A stretch of DNA of 8,199 nucleotides. Source: Candidatus Nomurabacteria bacterium RIFCSPHIGHO2_02_FULL_38_15. Its GTDB lineage: Bacteria; Patescibacteriota; Minisyncoccia; Phycocordibacterales; UBA9973. The notes below the pieces were generated by a model. The model was not told the DNA's origin. It ran no database searches and saw only the letters and a list, made by a program, of their open reading frames with translations. This document shows positions 1 through 5,881 of this stretch, piece by piece. The translations under genes and the position numbers were made by a program. Numbering within the stretch: the first letter of the stretch is position 1; the number at the start of each line of letters is the position of its first letter. The DNA is taken from contig MFUC01000016.1 of NCBI GenBank assembly GCA_001785575.1, positions 1-8,199 on the forward strand, read 5' to 3'.

Positions 1-770
1 TCTTTGCCAATTTTGTAAGCCTCCATTTCGGGCCCAGGCGTACTTTCATATAAAATTTTAACGATTTGACGCACCCTAACCTGTACCACTTCGTCGTCAT
101 AAGCCTTGGTACCTCGCACATAACAATCACCTAAATAATTTAACTTTTCGTTATCAGTTTTAAAAGTATTCAGTTTTTCAATACCATCTTCTAGTAAAAT
201 ATATACAGCTTTGGCAATACCCAGTGACAAATCTGATGGGTATGAAATTACTGCAACCTCTGCCCCCGAGGCCCGTGCCAAACGAGTTATAGATTCACCA
301 ATTGTATTGTTCATAACGTGGCCAATATGAAAAGACTTGAACAAATTTGGGCTGGAATGCTCAACTAATATTTTTTCGTTTTTGTATAAGTTTGAAAATT
401 CAAAATTATTATTTAAATCATTTGCAATAATATTTTTTAAAGTGTTATTAAAATATCGTGGTGTTAATTTAAAATTTATAAAACCTGCACCAGCTACTTC
501 TATTTTTTCTATCAGACCCCCTCCCGCCTCCCCCTTGGCAAGGGGGAGGACTCGCTTCAAAGCCTCAACAATCTTTTCAGCTAAATCTTTAGGATTAGTT
601 TTTGTGGCTTTAGCTAAAACCATGGCCACATTTGAGGCATAGTCCCCATGGGCCATACTACCCGGATGCTCTATGGTAAATTCAGGCATGTTATCAAAAT
701 CAGCAAAACCAAGCTCTTGCAAAGCCTGCTTGATTAAACTTTTAATTTTTTCTTTAATATTTATTACCAT
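1..770 (-). CDS. argS: Arginyl-tRNA synthetase, N-terminal part (C-terminus beyond the window edge)
   Basis: This class I aminoacyl-tRNA synthetase charges tRNA-Arg with arginine in the cytosol. The open frame runs without a stop from the ATG at 770 to the left edge, giving about 256 residues. Residues 1-100 fit the N-terminal Add-1 domain that recognises the tRNA elbow (VAGAGFINF at about 92-100). The ATP-binding HIGH motif is seen exactly as FHIGH at 147-151, after the family-typical strand ILVEHSSPN. The KMSKS loop and the anticodon-binding domain lie outside the window. The usual GDWG-like motif after HIGH is replaced by YPSDLSLG (177-184), apparently a lineage variant. Residues about 73-85 (RVLPLAKGEAGGG) are encoded by a palindromic repeat inserted in frame. 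The gene starts 55 bp after the rplK stop with no terminator between, so it is probably co-transcribed with it. No clear Shine-Dalgarno is present. Confidence 0.93.
   Translation of the reverse strand, partial: MVINIKEKIKSLIKQALQELGFADFDNMPEFTIEHPGSMAHGDYASNVAMVLAKATKTNPKDLAEKIVEALKRVLPLAKGEAGGGLIEKIEVAGAGFINFKLTPRYFNNTLKNIIANDLNNNFEFSNLYKNEKILVEHSSPNLFKSFHIGHVMNNTIGESITRLARASGAEVAVISYPSDLSLGIAKAVYILLEDGIEKLNTFKTDNEKLNYLGDCYVRGTKAYDDEVVQVRVRQIVKILYESTPGPEMEAYKIGK
511..560 (-). repeat. Palindromic GC-rich repeat, diverged copy inside argS
   Basis: The core CTCCCCCTTGGCAAGGGGGAG is a near-perfect palindrome. On the minus strand the segment aligns with the two intergenic copies in this window, sharing the CCAAGG centre, the GAGGGGGT tail and a GCGA flank. 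It adds about 13 codons between the helix AEKIVEALK and the strand LIEKIEVAG of ArgRS without breaking the frame. The copy is more diverged than the intergenic ones, as expected under coding constraint. Confidence 0.65.
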
Positions 771-825
771 AGACTATATAGCCTAGTGTAGCAGAAATTA
801 ATTTTTTTGCCCCCTGATTTTTATT

Positions 826-1251
826 TTAGTCTACCACTGTAACACCAGCGGCACGGGCAGAGCCGGCAACGATCAGCATGGCACCCTCAATATTTTTGGC
901 ATTCAGGTCGCTCATTTTTTCCTCGGCAATTTGTTTAACTTGAGCTTTTGTGATCTTGCCAACTTTTGAAGTATTAGGTTTAGCCGAACCTTTGGCAATG
1001 CCAGCGGCTTTTAATATCAAAACCCGCGTCAATGGTTTTGATATGCGGTAATCGTATGAACGGTCGTCGTAGACATCAATTTTTACACCTACAATATCAC
1101 CACCCATACCGGCCGTATCGGCATTAAACTTTTGACAAAATTCAGCAATTGCAATACCGGCCTGGCCCAATGCGGGCCCAAGTGGTGGCGCAGGGGTTGC
1201 CTTGCCCGCAGGAATTTGAAGTTTTACTCGTTTTGTAATCTTTTTAGCCAT
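826..1251 (-). CDS. rplK: 50S ribosomal protein L11
   Basis: L11 binds the GTPase-associated region of 23S rRNA together with the L10/L12 stalk and takes part in factor-dependent GTP hydrolysis. At 141 residues it has the normal family length. The N-terminal domain carries KLQIPAGKATPAPPLGPALG (10-29), including the proline-rich segment at 20-25. The C-terminal rRNA-binding domain includes KAAGIAKGSAKPNTSKVG (81-98) and the closing signature SARAAGVTVVD (131-141). The gene follows nusG after an 87-bp gap, as in the classical secE-nusG-rplK order. The next gene is argS, not rplA (L1), the usual neighbour. No Shine-Dalgarno is visible before the ATG. Confidence 0.98.
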   Translation of the reverse strand: MAKKITKRVKLQIPAGKATPAPPLGPALGQAGIAIAEFCQKFNADTAGMGGDIVGVKIDVYDDRSYDYRISKPLTRVLILKAAGIAKGSAKPNTSKVGKITKAQVKQIAEEKMSDLNAKNIEGAMLIVAGSARAAGVTVVD

Positions 1252-1256
1252 ATAAT

Positions 1257-1288
1257 TTAGTTTCTAGTAACTAGTTGTTAGGTTCTAG
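1257..1288. repeat. CTAG-rich imperfect direct repeat in the rplK leader
   Basis: Two 11-bp units, TTAGTTTCTAG (1257-1267) and TTAGGTTCTAG (1278-1288), differ at one base and are offset by 21 bp. A third CTAG and the small palindrome CTAGTAACTAG lie between them. The repeat sits just upstream of the rplK start in the nusG-rplK gap. No function is evident. Confidence 0.4.
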
Positions 1289-1338
1289 AGTTATAGTTTT
1301 ATAAATAAAGTGAAGCGTAACAGTTTTAACACTATACC

Positions 1339-1887
1339 CTACATCTTTTTGATTTGCAAGAAGTCCAGTTCAACCGGGGTCTCGCGACCAAACATTGAAA
1401 CCAGTACGCGCACCTTGCCCTTTTCGCGATCAACCTGATCAACTCGGCCCTCTAAATCTTTGAAGGGTCCGTCTGAAATAATAACTGACTCGCCAATTAC
1501 AACTGAAATATCATACACGGCCTGGTTATTTTCACCCTGATTGCCTAATAAATAATCAAGCTCCTTTTGGGTCAGTGGCACAGGATTTACACCTGAACCA
1601 ACAAATCCAGTAACGCGCGGAGTGTTACGTACATGGTACCATGATTCGTCATCAACGATCATTTCAACCAAAACATAGCCGGGATAGATTTTTTCCTCTA
1701 CCTCTACCCTTTTGCCGGCTTTGACTTTGATCTTCTTTTCAGTTGGTACCAGCACGTTAAAAATTTTGTCTTGCATGTTGAGTGACTCAATACGTTGACG
1801 CAAATTTCTTTGCACGGCATTTTCGTAACCCGAATAGGTATGAATTGCATACCATTTGCGCTCACCAGTTGATTCTTGTTTAGCCAT
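1339..1887 (-). CDS. nusG: Transcription termination/antitermination factor NusG
   Basis: NusG is the universal RNA polymerase processivity factor. Its N-terminal NGN domain clamps the polymerase, and its KOW domain contacts Rho or ribosomal protein S10. The protein has 182 residues, the usual length. The NGN domain opens with WYAIHTYSGYE (12-22) and contains IYPGYVLVEM (67-76), the most conserved strand of the family. A linker rich in N and Q (115-123) leads to the KOW domain, with its signature GPFKDLEG at 140-147 and a regular C-terminal end. The gene starts 20 bp after the secE stop, which indicates one transcript. The leader lacks a clear Shine-Dalgarno. The stop codon is TAG. Confidence 0.98.
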   Translation of the reverse strand: MAKQESTGERKWYAIHTYSGYENAVQRNLRQRIESLNMQDKIFNVLVPTEKKIKVKAGKRVEVEEKIYPGYVLVEMIVDDESWYHVRNTPRVTGFVGSGVNPVPLTQKELDYLLGNQGENNQAVYDISVVIGESVIISDGPFKDLEGRVDQVDREKGKVRVLVSMFGRETPVELDFLQIKKM

Positions 1888-1907
1888 ATGATTTTGCTAA
1901 ATTAATA

Positions 1908-2084
1908 TTAAAAGCTACCTAAAATTTTACCCATGGCCTGACTAAAACCAAAGTCCATTGCACCTAGCAAATAAGCCACGAAAAATGATAACAAAATAGT
2001 AATTATTGTGTAGTTAATTATGTGTTTGCGATTAGGCCACTTAACATTTTTTAATTCGGCTAATGTTTCTTTTAAATATGACAT
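1908..2084 (-). CDS. secE: Preprotein translocase subunit SecE
   Basis: This is a short 58-residue protein. SecE stabilises SecY in the Sec translocon and is essential for protein export. The sequence starts MSYLKETLAELKNVKWPNR. The amphipathic helix followed by the KWPNR hinge is the family hallmark, as in KVxWPxR/T. One transmembrane helix follows at about residues 22-42 (IINYTIITILLSFFVAYLLGA), and a short tail ends in GSF. This is the single-TM form of SecE found in most bacteria. It is the first gene after the promoter at 2143-2171 and is followed by nusG. The start at 2084 leaves a leader of about 50 bases that holds a small hairpin. No strong Shine-Dalgarno is seen. Confidence 0.95.
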   Translation of the reverse strand: MSYLKETLAELKNVKWPNRKHIINYTIITILLSFFVAYLLGAMDFGFSQAMGKILGSF

Positions 2085-2116
2085 AGATTTGATTGTTGAC
2101 TTATAATCATTTTAAA

Positions 2117-2132
2117 ATGCCCGCTGGGGCAT
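2117..2132 (-). promoter_or_regulatory. Small hairpin in the secE leader
   Basis: ATGCCC-GCTG-GGGCAT is a perfect 6-bp stem with a 4-base loop, lying between the secE promoter and the secE start. On the minus strand the bases TTTTAAAAT follow it, which resembles a weak attenuator or an mRNA-stabilising 5' hairpin. Function is inferred only from position. Confidence 0.35.
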
Positions 2133-2142
2133 CTATTTATGT

Positions 2143-2171
2143 ATCATACCAAACAAATTAAAAAATAGCAA
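2143..2171 (-). promoter_or_regulatory. Promoter of the secE-nusG-rplK(-argS) operon
   Basis: Read on the minus strand, TTGCTA (2166-2171) is followed after 17 bases by TATGAT (2143-2148). TGG precedes the -10, giving an extended -10. Spacing and motifs fit a vegetative sigma-70-type promoter. A palindromic repeat begins two bases beyond the -35. Confidence 0.65.
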
Positions 2172-2173
2172 AC

Positions 2174-2220
2174 TACCTCACCCCCTAACCCCCTCTCCTG
2201 ACAAGGAGAGGGGGAATCGC
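2174..2220. repeat. Palindromic GC-rich repeat, intergenic copy 1
   Basis: CCCCCTCTCCT (2189-2199), loop GACA and AGGAGAGGGGG (2204-2214) form a perfect 11-bp stem. The left flank CTACCTCACCCCCTAA and the right flank ATCGCGAAAAG match the copy at 5088-5140, so the repeat unit extends beyond the stem. It lies between the terminator of the 622-aa gene and the secE promoter. Confidence 0.75.
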
Positions 2221-2231
2221 GAAAAGTTCAG

Positions 2232-2262
2232 AAATAAAAAGCCCCAACTTAAAAAGTCGGGG
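2232..2262 (-). terminator. Intrinsic terminator of the 622-aa gene
   Basis: On the minus strand CCCCGACTT-TTT-AAGTTGGGG forms a 9-bp stem with one G-T wobble, followed by CTTTTTATTTC. It begins about 18 bp after the stop codon at 2281 and closes the single-gene transcript. Confidence 0.8.
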
Positions 2263-2280
2263 TGAATAAAGAACTTAGAA

Positions 2281-4149
2281 CTACTCATCAAGCCCTGAGA
2301 TCGTCTGATCTATCAATGCAGTAACATCGGTAATGTTAATGCACTTGATCCCAGTACCAGGAATCTCAAAGGTTTTGGACCCTAACTCTACAACAAGTCC
2401 TGCCAGCAAATTTGCAAGCAGTTTTTTGTCCAAACCAGGAGCTATTTTGTCCTTGAGTTTAGTCATCACCTTTTGTTGCAACTCCAGATTTGACTCCAGC
2501 TCTGCAAGAAAGACTTCAGTCATAGCGTTAGCAAACTTGCTTGTCGCCGAAAGCTTGTCTGCTTCTTCCTCGATGATTTTGTCCAGAGAGTTTGCAAAAC
2601 TTTGGGCACCCTTAAGGAATTTCTTTTTTGGTTTAATAATCGGCTCGAGTTTCTCAGCAATCGGTGTTTCCGGTTTAGCAACAACTTCTGCTTCGACTTT
2701 TACGTAAAACAAGAGAGTATCTTTTTTAACCCCCCTGATTTCGTAACCAGCCTTTTCAAGCCCGTCGATGAACCGATTCTTAGTAGCCAACTTATCTTCA
2801 CGGGAACCAGTGCCCACTATTGCAATAGGCTTCCAACCTTTAGTGGTTTTCGATCCGGAGTAGCAAATGTATTTAGTTTTGGCAGTGTGGCTATATTGGT
2901 GTATGCCTAACGACTTCGCTACAACGTTAATTTTCGGCAAATTGTTTGAGTTAAACTTAACCCCCGTACCATTTTTAGTTAAAAATACATTGTAGCCATT
3001 TTCCAGAAGTAGAGTAAGAATGCTTTTAGCTTCTTCTTTCTTTTCTTCTTCGGTTCCATAAACCAGTCCGATACTCTCTGGTTTTTTTGTACCTGGAAAA
3101 TAGTGAAGTTGAAAGCAAAGGACTCCTTGTGTGATCTTTGAATTTTGGCAAACAAAACCACTTTCGATCAACAACTTGGTGACCGCGTGTGTGCTGCTTT
3201 TAACATCCTTTTGTCTTCGAGTAATTTTGGCTTCTGCCGAACCTGCATGGCCCAGATCTTTAGGTGATAGAACAAAAAAAGTGTTCTTGTCTTTCTCGTC
3301 CTGTTGAATATCTACCCCATACTTCACATCCATTTCCACAACAAAATTAGTAACAAGTACCTCATTTGTTTTAGACGGCGGCGTAGTAAATCTGGTAGAC
3401 TTTGTAGCATCATTAGCCAAAAATTCACTAGAAGGAATTACCTGCATCTTCGATTTGCGAATCTCCCATTTTGTAATGAGGATTGAATCAAGAAGGTCAT
3501 TAGTAAACCTTGAGTGATCAGTGACGCTTGGCTCTTTGAGTAAAGATATGTTTGTCAATTCAACATTAGTATTGTTGTAGACAGTAACTTCAATAAAATC
3601 GCCGATCTGAAGACTGTCACAATTATACAAAAAGAAATTCATAATCGTTTTCATGTACCCTGCTTCAACCTTGTCGGGCAGAATAAAGATAGCAAACTGC
3701 TCATCTCGACTTTCTTCAAAAGCTAAGACTTCGTGCAAGTATAGAATTTTCTCCAAAGGGGCGAAAATATTCACCTCTTCATGTTTAGTTCCGTTGCCAT
3801 TTCCGTTTTCAGCACGAACAATGTTCGCCTGATTTTTTTGCTCTTCTTTAAATGATTCTGGTACGTTTACATCTGCATACTTTACATACAGATGGAAACT
3901 GTTTTGTTGACCAGGTTCATTACTGATACCTTCATTATCTAAAAAGAGTTTTACCTCCTTAAGTGTCCCAACTCTGGCAACGTTTGTAGCTGGTACATAA
4001 ATTCCAATAGCAATCGGATTTTTGATCCCTTGCTTCATTGGCTCTATAATAAAGTCATCTGGCAAGAATCCTGCTTTTGAAAGCAAATCTTGCATGTACA
4101 GTCTCCTAATTTGTATTTCAGGAGCTGTCAATTCTTGTGTTTTTCCCAT
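2281..4149 (-). CDS. Protein of unknown function with repeated helix-strand units (622 aa)
   Basis: I do not recognise this protein. It has no signal peptide and no transmembrane helix, so it is probably cytosolic. Several segments share a pattern of an amphipathic helix ending in L-L-x-x-x-G-[FY], followed by one or two strands: residues about 18-28 (DLLSKAGF), 321-350 (LLIESGF), 373-400 (LLLENGY) and 456-486 (GLEKAGY), with 65-90 weaker. Residues 112-124 form a low-complexity linker (NGNGNG), 487-512 a P/K/E-rich linker, and 513-622 a mostly helical C-terminal domain. The gene is a single transcription unit with a near-consensus promoter and its own terminator. Codon choice (GGA for Gly, AGA/AGG for Arg, little GCC) differs from the neighbouring SIMPL and FKBP genes, which favour GGT/GGC, CGC and GCC. 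That suggests acquisition or a different expression regime. The stop is TAG. No Shine-Dalgarno precedes the ATG. Confidence 0.85.
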   Translation of the reverse strand: MGKTQELTAPEIQIRRLYMQDLLSKAGFLPDDFIIEPMKQGIKNPIAIGIYVPATNVARVGTLKEVKLFLDNEGISNEPGQQNSFHLYVKYADVNVPESFKEEQKNQANIVRAENGNGNGTKHEEVNIFAPLEKILYLHEVLAFEESRDEQFAIFILPDKVEAGYMKTIMNFFLYNCDSLQIGDFIEVTVYNNTNVELTNISLLKEPSVTDHSRFTNDLLDSILITKWEIRKSKMQVIPSSEFLANDATKSTRFTTPPSKTNEVLVTNFVVEMDVKYGVDIQQDEKDKNTFFVLSPKDLGHAGSAEAKITRRQKDVKSSTHAVTKLLIESGFVCQNSKITQGVLCFQLHYFPGTKKPESIGLVYGTEEEKKEEAKSILTLLLENGYNVFLTKNGTGVKFNSNNLPKINVVAKSLGIHQYSHTAKTKYICYSGSKTTKGWKPIAIVGTGSREDKLATKNRFIDGLEKAGYEIRGVKKDTLLFYVKVEAEVVAKPETPIAEKLEPIIKPKKKFLKGAQSFANSLDKIIEEEADKLSATSKFANAMTEVFLAELESNLELQQKVMTKLKDKIAPGLDKKLLANLLAGLVVELGSKTFEIPGTGIKCINITDVTALIDQTISGLDE

Positions 4150-4178
4150 TTTTATTCAGTTTTAAATTGTCTGCCTGG

Positions 4179-4207
4179 AGTATACACTAAAAGGCATACA
4201 AAGTCAA
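4179..4207 (-). promoter_or_regulatory. Consensus-like promoter of the 622-aa gene
   Basis: On the minus strand, TTGACT (4202-4207) and TATACT (4179-4184) are separated by exactly 17 bases. This is the best -35/-10 pair in the window and predicts a leader of about 22 bases before the ATG at 4149. The -35 overlaps the foot of the upstream hairpin at 4206-4237. Confidence 0.75.
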
Positions 4208-4237
4208 GACGCCCCACTGGATTTAGTGGGGCGTCTT
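4206..4237. terminator. 13-bp hairpin downstream of the SIMPL gene, terminator-like
   Basis: AAGACGCCCCACT (4206-4218), loop GGATTT and AGTGGGGCGTCTT (4225-4237) form a perfect stem 11 bp after the SIMPL stop. The T-run is good on the plus strand (TTTTTATA). On the minus strand, where the gene lies, it is weak (TTGACTTTG) because the -35 of the next gene occupies that place. It may act in both directions. Confidence 0.65.
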
Positions 4238-4247
4238 TTTATAGATT

Positions 4248-5021
4248 TTAACGGATTTCGTAGGTTATTGTTACGTTTGAGGTAATTAGATTTTCGCCTT
4301 TTGAAATTACAGTTTCGGGCACGGCATTAGTTGATTTTAACATGGCCGTATCACTGGCATACATTGGCATGGGATATCCACCACCATTTTCATTAAAGCT
4401 TGAAATGCGCACTATACGTACACCTAAATCACGGGCTAATTTTTTAGCTTTAATTTTAGCATCAAGTATGGCCTTCTCGCGAGCTTCGGCCACGAATTTT
4501 TCCTCATCATCAATCATCATATCGGGGCCTGAAACATTTTGTGCGCCGGCTGTAACTAGTGCCTCATAAATTTTACCCGCATCATCAATATTGCGAACTT
4601 TAACAATTAAGGATTCGTCAGTTGTAAACCCGGTCAAAACGTTTTTACCATCAGGTTGCGGGCAAGGCACAGTTACACAATAAATAGTTTGACGTTGCCA
4701 TTCGTATTTAGGGTTCGTGCTGATATATTCAGTTTTATAATCTTTGTCAGAGATTTTAAAATCGCCCATAACTGTTAAAAACTTTTGTTTAACTTCGGCT
4801 TGTTTAGCCACCGAGCCGGCGCGGTCTTTGGCATCACCCACGACACTGACCCGCAATTGGGCCACATCCGGCACGGCGTAAACTTCGCCCACACCATTTA
4901 CACTAATAGTTGGCACGGGCGTATTGTCAGAACGCATAATTTGCCAGCCCTTAACTTGAGTAATAATTAAAGTAATAAAATAAATACCAATAATTACGGC
5001 AAAGATTTTACCGTTTTTCAT
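4248..5021 (-). CDS. SIMPL-domain (DUF541) protein, membrane-anchored
   Basis: The 257-residue protein has an N-terminal transmembrane anchor at about 5-23 (KIFAVIIGIYFITLIITQV) and an exported SIMPL/DUF541 domain from about residue 39. The opening ISVNGVGEVYAVPDVAQLRV is the family hallmark, and the closing strand is VTITYEI. SIMPL proteins are cell-envelope proteins of poorly defined role; some form large oligomers. Two cysteines about five residues apart (C115 and C120, YCVTVPC) could form a disulfide outside the membrane. I chose the ATG at 5021 because AAAGGAAAGG lies a few bases upstream as a good Shine-Dalgarno. An in-frame ATG at 5054 would add 11 charged residues (MIIDDLQKERL). It sits only 8 bases from the -10, so a near-leaderless longer form cannot be excluded. 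Confidence 0.93.
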   Translation of the reverse strand: MKNGKIFAVIIGIYFITLIITQVKGWQIMRSDNTPVPTISVNGVGEVYAVPDVAQLRVSVVGDAKDRAGSVAKQAEVKQKFLTVMGDFKISDKDYKTEYISTNPKYEWQRQTIYCVTVPCPQPDGKNVLTGFTTDESLIVKVRNIDDAGKIYEALVTAGAQNVSGPDMMIDDEEKFVAEAREKAILDAKIKAKKLARDLGVRIVRISSFNENGGGYPMPMYASDTAMLKSTNAVPETVISKGENLITSNVTITYEIR

Positions 5022-5024
5022 TAA

Positions 5025-5034
5025 CCTTTCCTTT
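5025..5034 (-). promoter_or_regulatory. Shine-Dalgarno sequence deciding the SIMPL start
   Basis: AAAGGAAAGG on the minus strand lies three bases before the ATG at 5021 (core AAGGA about eight bases away). It is one of the few purine-rich ribosome binding sites in the window and favours the inner start over the ATG at 5054. Confidence 0.55.
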
Positions 5035-5062
5035 TGTAAATCGTCTATTATCATATGGGTAC

Positions 5063-5071
5063 ATTATAGCA
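5063..5071 (-). promoter_or_regulatory. Extended -10 promoter of the SIMPL gene
   Basis: The minus strand reads TGCTATAAT, a perfect extended -10. At the -35 distance only GGTAGT or similar is present, at the edge of the palindromic repeat. The predicted start of transcription is near 5056. Confidence 0.65.
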
Positions 5072-5087
5072 CATTTGAAATTAGTAC

Positions 5088-5140
5088 TACCTCACCCCCT
5101 TAATCCCCCTCTCCTTGGTAAGGAGAGGGGGTCGCAAAAG
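5088..5140. repeat. Palindromic GC-rich repeat, intergenic copy 2
   Basis: CCCCCTCTCCTT (5105-5116), loop GGT and AAGGAGAGGGGG (5120-5131) form a perfect 12-bp stem. The flanks CTACCTCACCCCCTTAAT and TCGCAAAAG match the copy at 2174-2220. It lies upstream of the SIMPL promoter and next to the putative structured RNA. Confidence 0.75.
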
Positions 5141-5158
5141 AAACAGTAGTAAAGCGCA

Positions 5159-5290
5159 AGCACACATGTACATATTTCAGTCTGCCGCAGAAAATTTTGC
5201 TTGGTTCCAACCCTGTTGGAAAAATTTTTGAGGATAAGTAAGGTTTTCGCAGGAAAAACCGAAGCGGGCTGAGATATGTGTATGTGTGCT
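5159..5290 (+). ncRNA. Putative structured RNA with a 22-bp closing helix (family unknown)
   Basis: Bases 5159-5180 (AGCACACATG to TTCAG) pair without interruption with 5269-5290 (CTGAG to GTGTGCT): 19 Watson-Crick and three G-U pairs (5168-5281, 5169-5280, 5176-5273). On the other strand these would be A-C mismatches, so the plus strand is the likely RNA. Inside, CCGC (5185-5188) pairs with GCGG (5264-5267). One branch is TTCCAAC-CCT-GTTGGAA (5205-5221), extended by an A/T stem (5191-5197 with 5222-5228). A second branch is GGTTTT (5242-5247) with AAAACC (5255-5260). The size recalls 6S RNA, but I see no signature of 6S, SRP, RNase P or tmRNA. No clear promoter is visible on the plus strand. 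An inert element with terminal inverted repeats is the main alternative. Confidence 0.45.
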
Positions 5291-5309
5291 GGAGCGATAT
5301 ATTTAATTT

Positions 5310-5843
5310 TTACTGAATAGATCTTAAAGTAACTTCAAAAATCAAGTCAGTATTTGGCGGGATGCTTGCCCCGGCCCCACGCTCACCATAGCCCATATCA
5401 GACGGAATATAAATTTTGCGCGTCTCACCTATTTGCATACCCAAGACACCCTTGTCAAAGCCGGCCACAACCTGGCCCACACCCAATGTAAATGGAAACG
5501 TGCCTTGGTCAAAAATCTTACCGTCTAAAAATGTGCCCTTGTAATCAACTGTAACATTATCGTTTGTTTTAGCCACAGTGCCAGCACCCTTTGTTAATAC
5601 GTCAAATGAAAATTCTTTAATGTCGGTCATATTTTTTGTTTTGCCATTTTTGGCTAAGTCGGTTTCTATTAATTTATCATCACCCACTACTTTATTTTGT
5701 TCATTTTCGTTTTCCACGCTATTAATGTTTTCAGTAACATCGTTGTTTGGAACCTTTTCCTTACTGGCCGACATTGCCCAAAAAGCCAGTACAAGTAAAA
5801 CAACAACCGCTACCAAAGTTATTATTTGGTTTTTATTCATCAT
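5310..5843 (-). CDS. FKBP-type peptidyl-prolyl cis-trans isomerase, membrane-anchored
   Basis: The 177-residue protein has a transmembrane anchor at about 7-26 (IITLVAVVVLLVLAFWAM), then a disordered N/E/D-rich linker (27-75), then one FKBP domain (about 78-177). It probably catalyses proline isomerisation and helps folding of exported proteins outside the membrane. Family residues seen are VDYKGTFLDGKIFDQ (99-113), GQVVAGFDKGVLGM (123-136), MGYGERGAG (150-158) and IPPNTDLIFEVTL (161-173). The residue at the base of the pocket, Trp59 in human FKBP12, is Phe129 here, as in some bacterial FKBPs. Two adjacent ATGs (5843 and 5840) are possible starts. The -10 ends nine bases before the first, so the leader is nearly absent and no Shine-Dalgarno is present. 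The gene is divergent from the Xre gene, with a 53-bp gap. Confidence 0.95.
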   Translation of the reverse strand: MMNKNQIITLVAVVVLLVLAFWAMSASKEKVPNNDVTENINSVENENEQNKVVGDDKLIETDLAKNGKTKNMTDIKEFSFDVLTKGAGTVAKTNDNVTVDYKGTFLDGKIFDQGTFPFTLGVGQVVAGFDKGVLGMQIGETRKIYIPSDMGYGERGAGASIPPNTDLIFEVTLRSIQ

Positions 5844-5852
5844 AATATGACC

Positions 5853-5861
5853 ATTATAGCA
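5853..5861 (-). promoter_or_regulatory. Extended -10 promoter of the FKBP gene
   Basis: The minus strand reads TGCTATAAT with no recognisable -35. The predicted transcription start is about 5846, leaving a leader of only a few bases. Confidence 0.65.
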
Positions 5862-5881
5862 TGTTTTTTAAGCTTTAAAAA

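Noticed and set aside
337..642. Open frame of 101 codons on the plus strand
   Set aside because: It lies wholly antisense to argS, whose minus-strand frame shows clear family motifs, and its own translation has no recognisable features.
2333..3486. Several plus-strand frames and one minus-strand frame of 60-124 codons
   Set aside because: They overlap the 622-aa gene in other frames and lack promoters or family features; they are shadows.
5205..5221. GGTTCCAACCC-like stretch resembling a tRNA T-arm or tmRNA end
   Set aside because: No acceptor stem, anticodon arm or CCA end can be built around it; it is a 7-bp hairpin within the larger fold.
5265..5274. GGGCTGAGA resembling a TPP riboswitch element
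   Set aside because: The rest of the TPP riboswitch is absent and no thiamine gene is nearby; these bases belong to the long helix.
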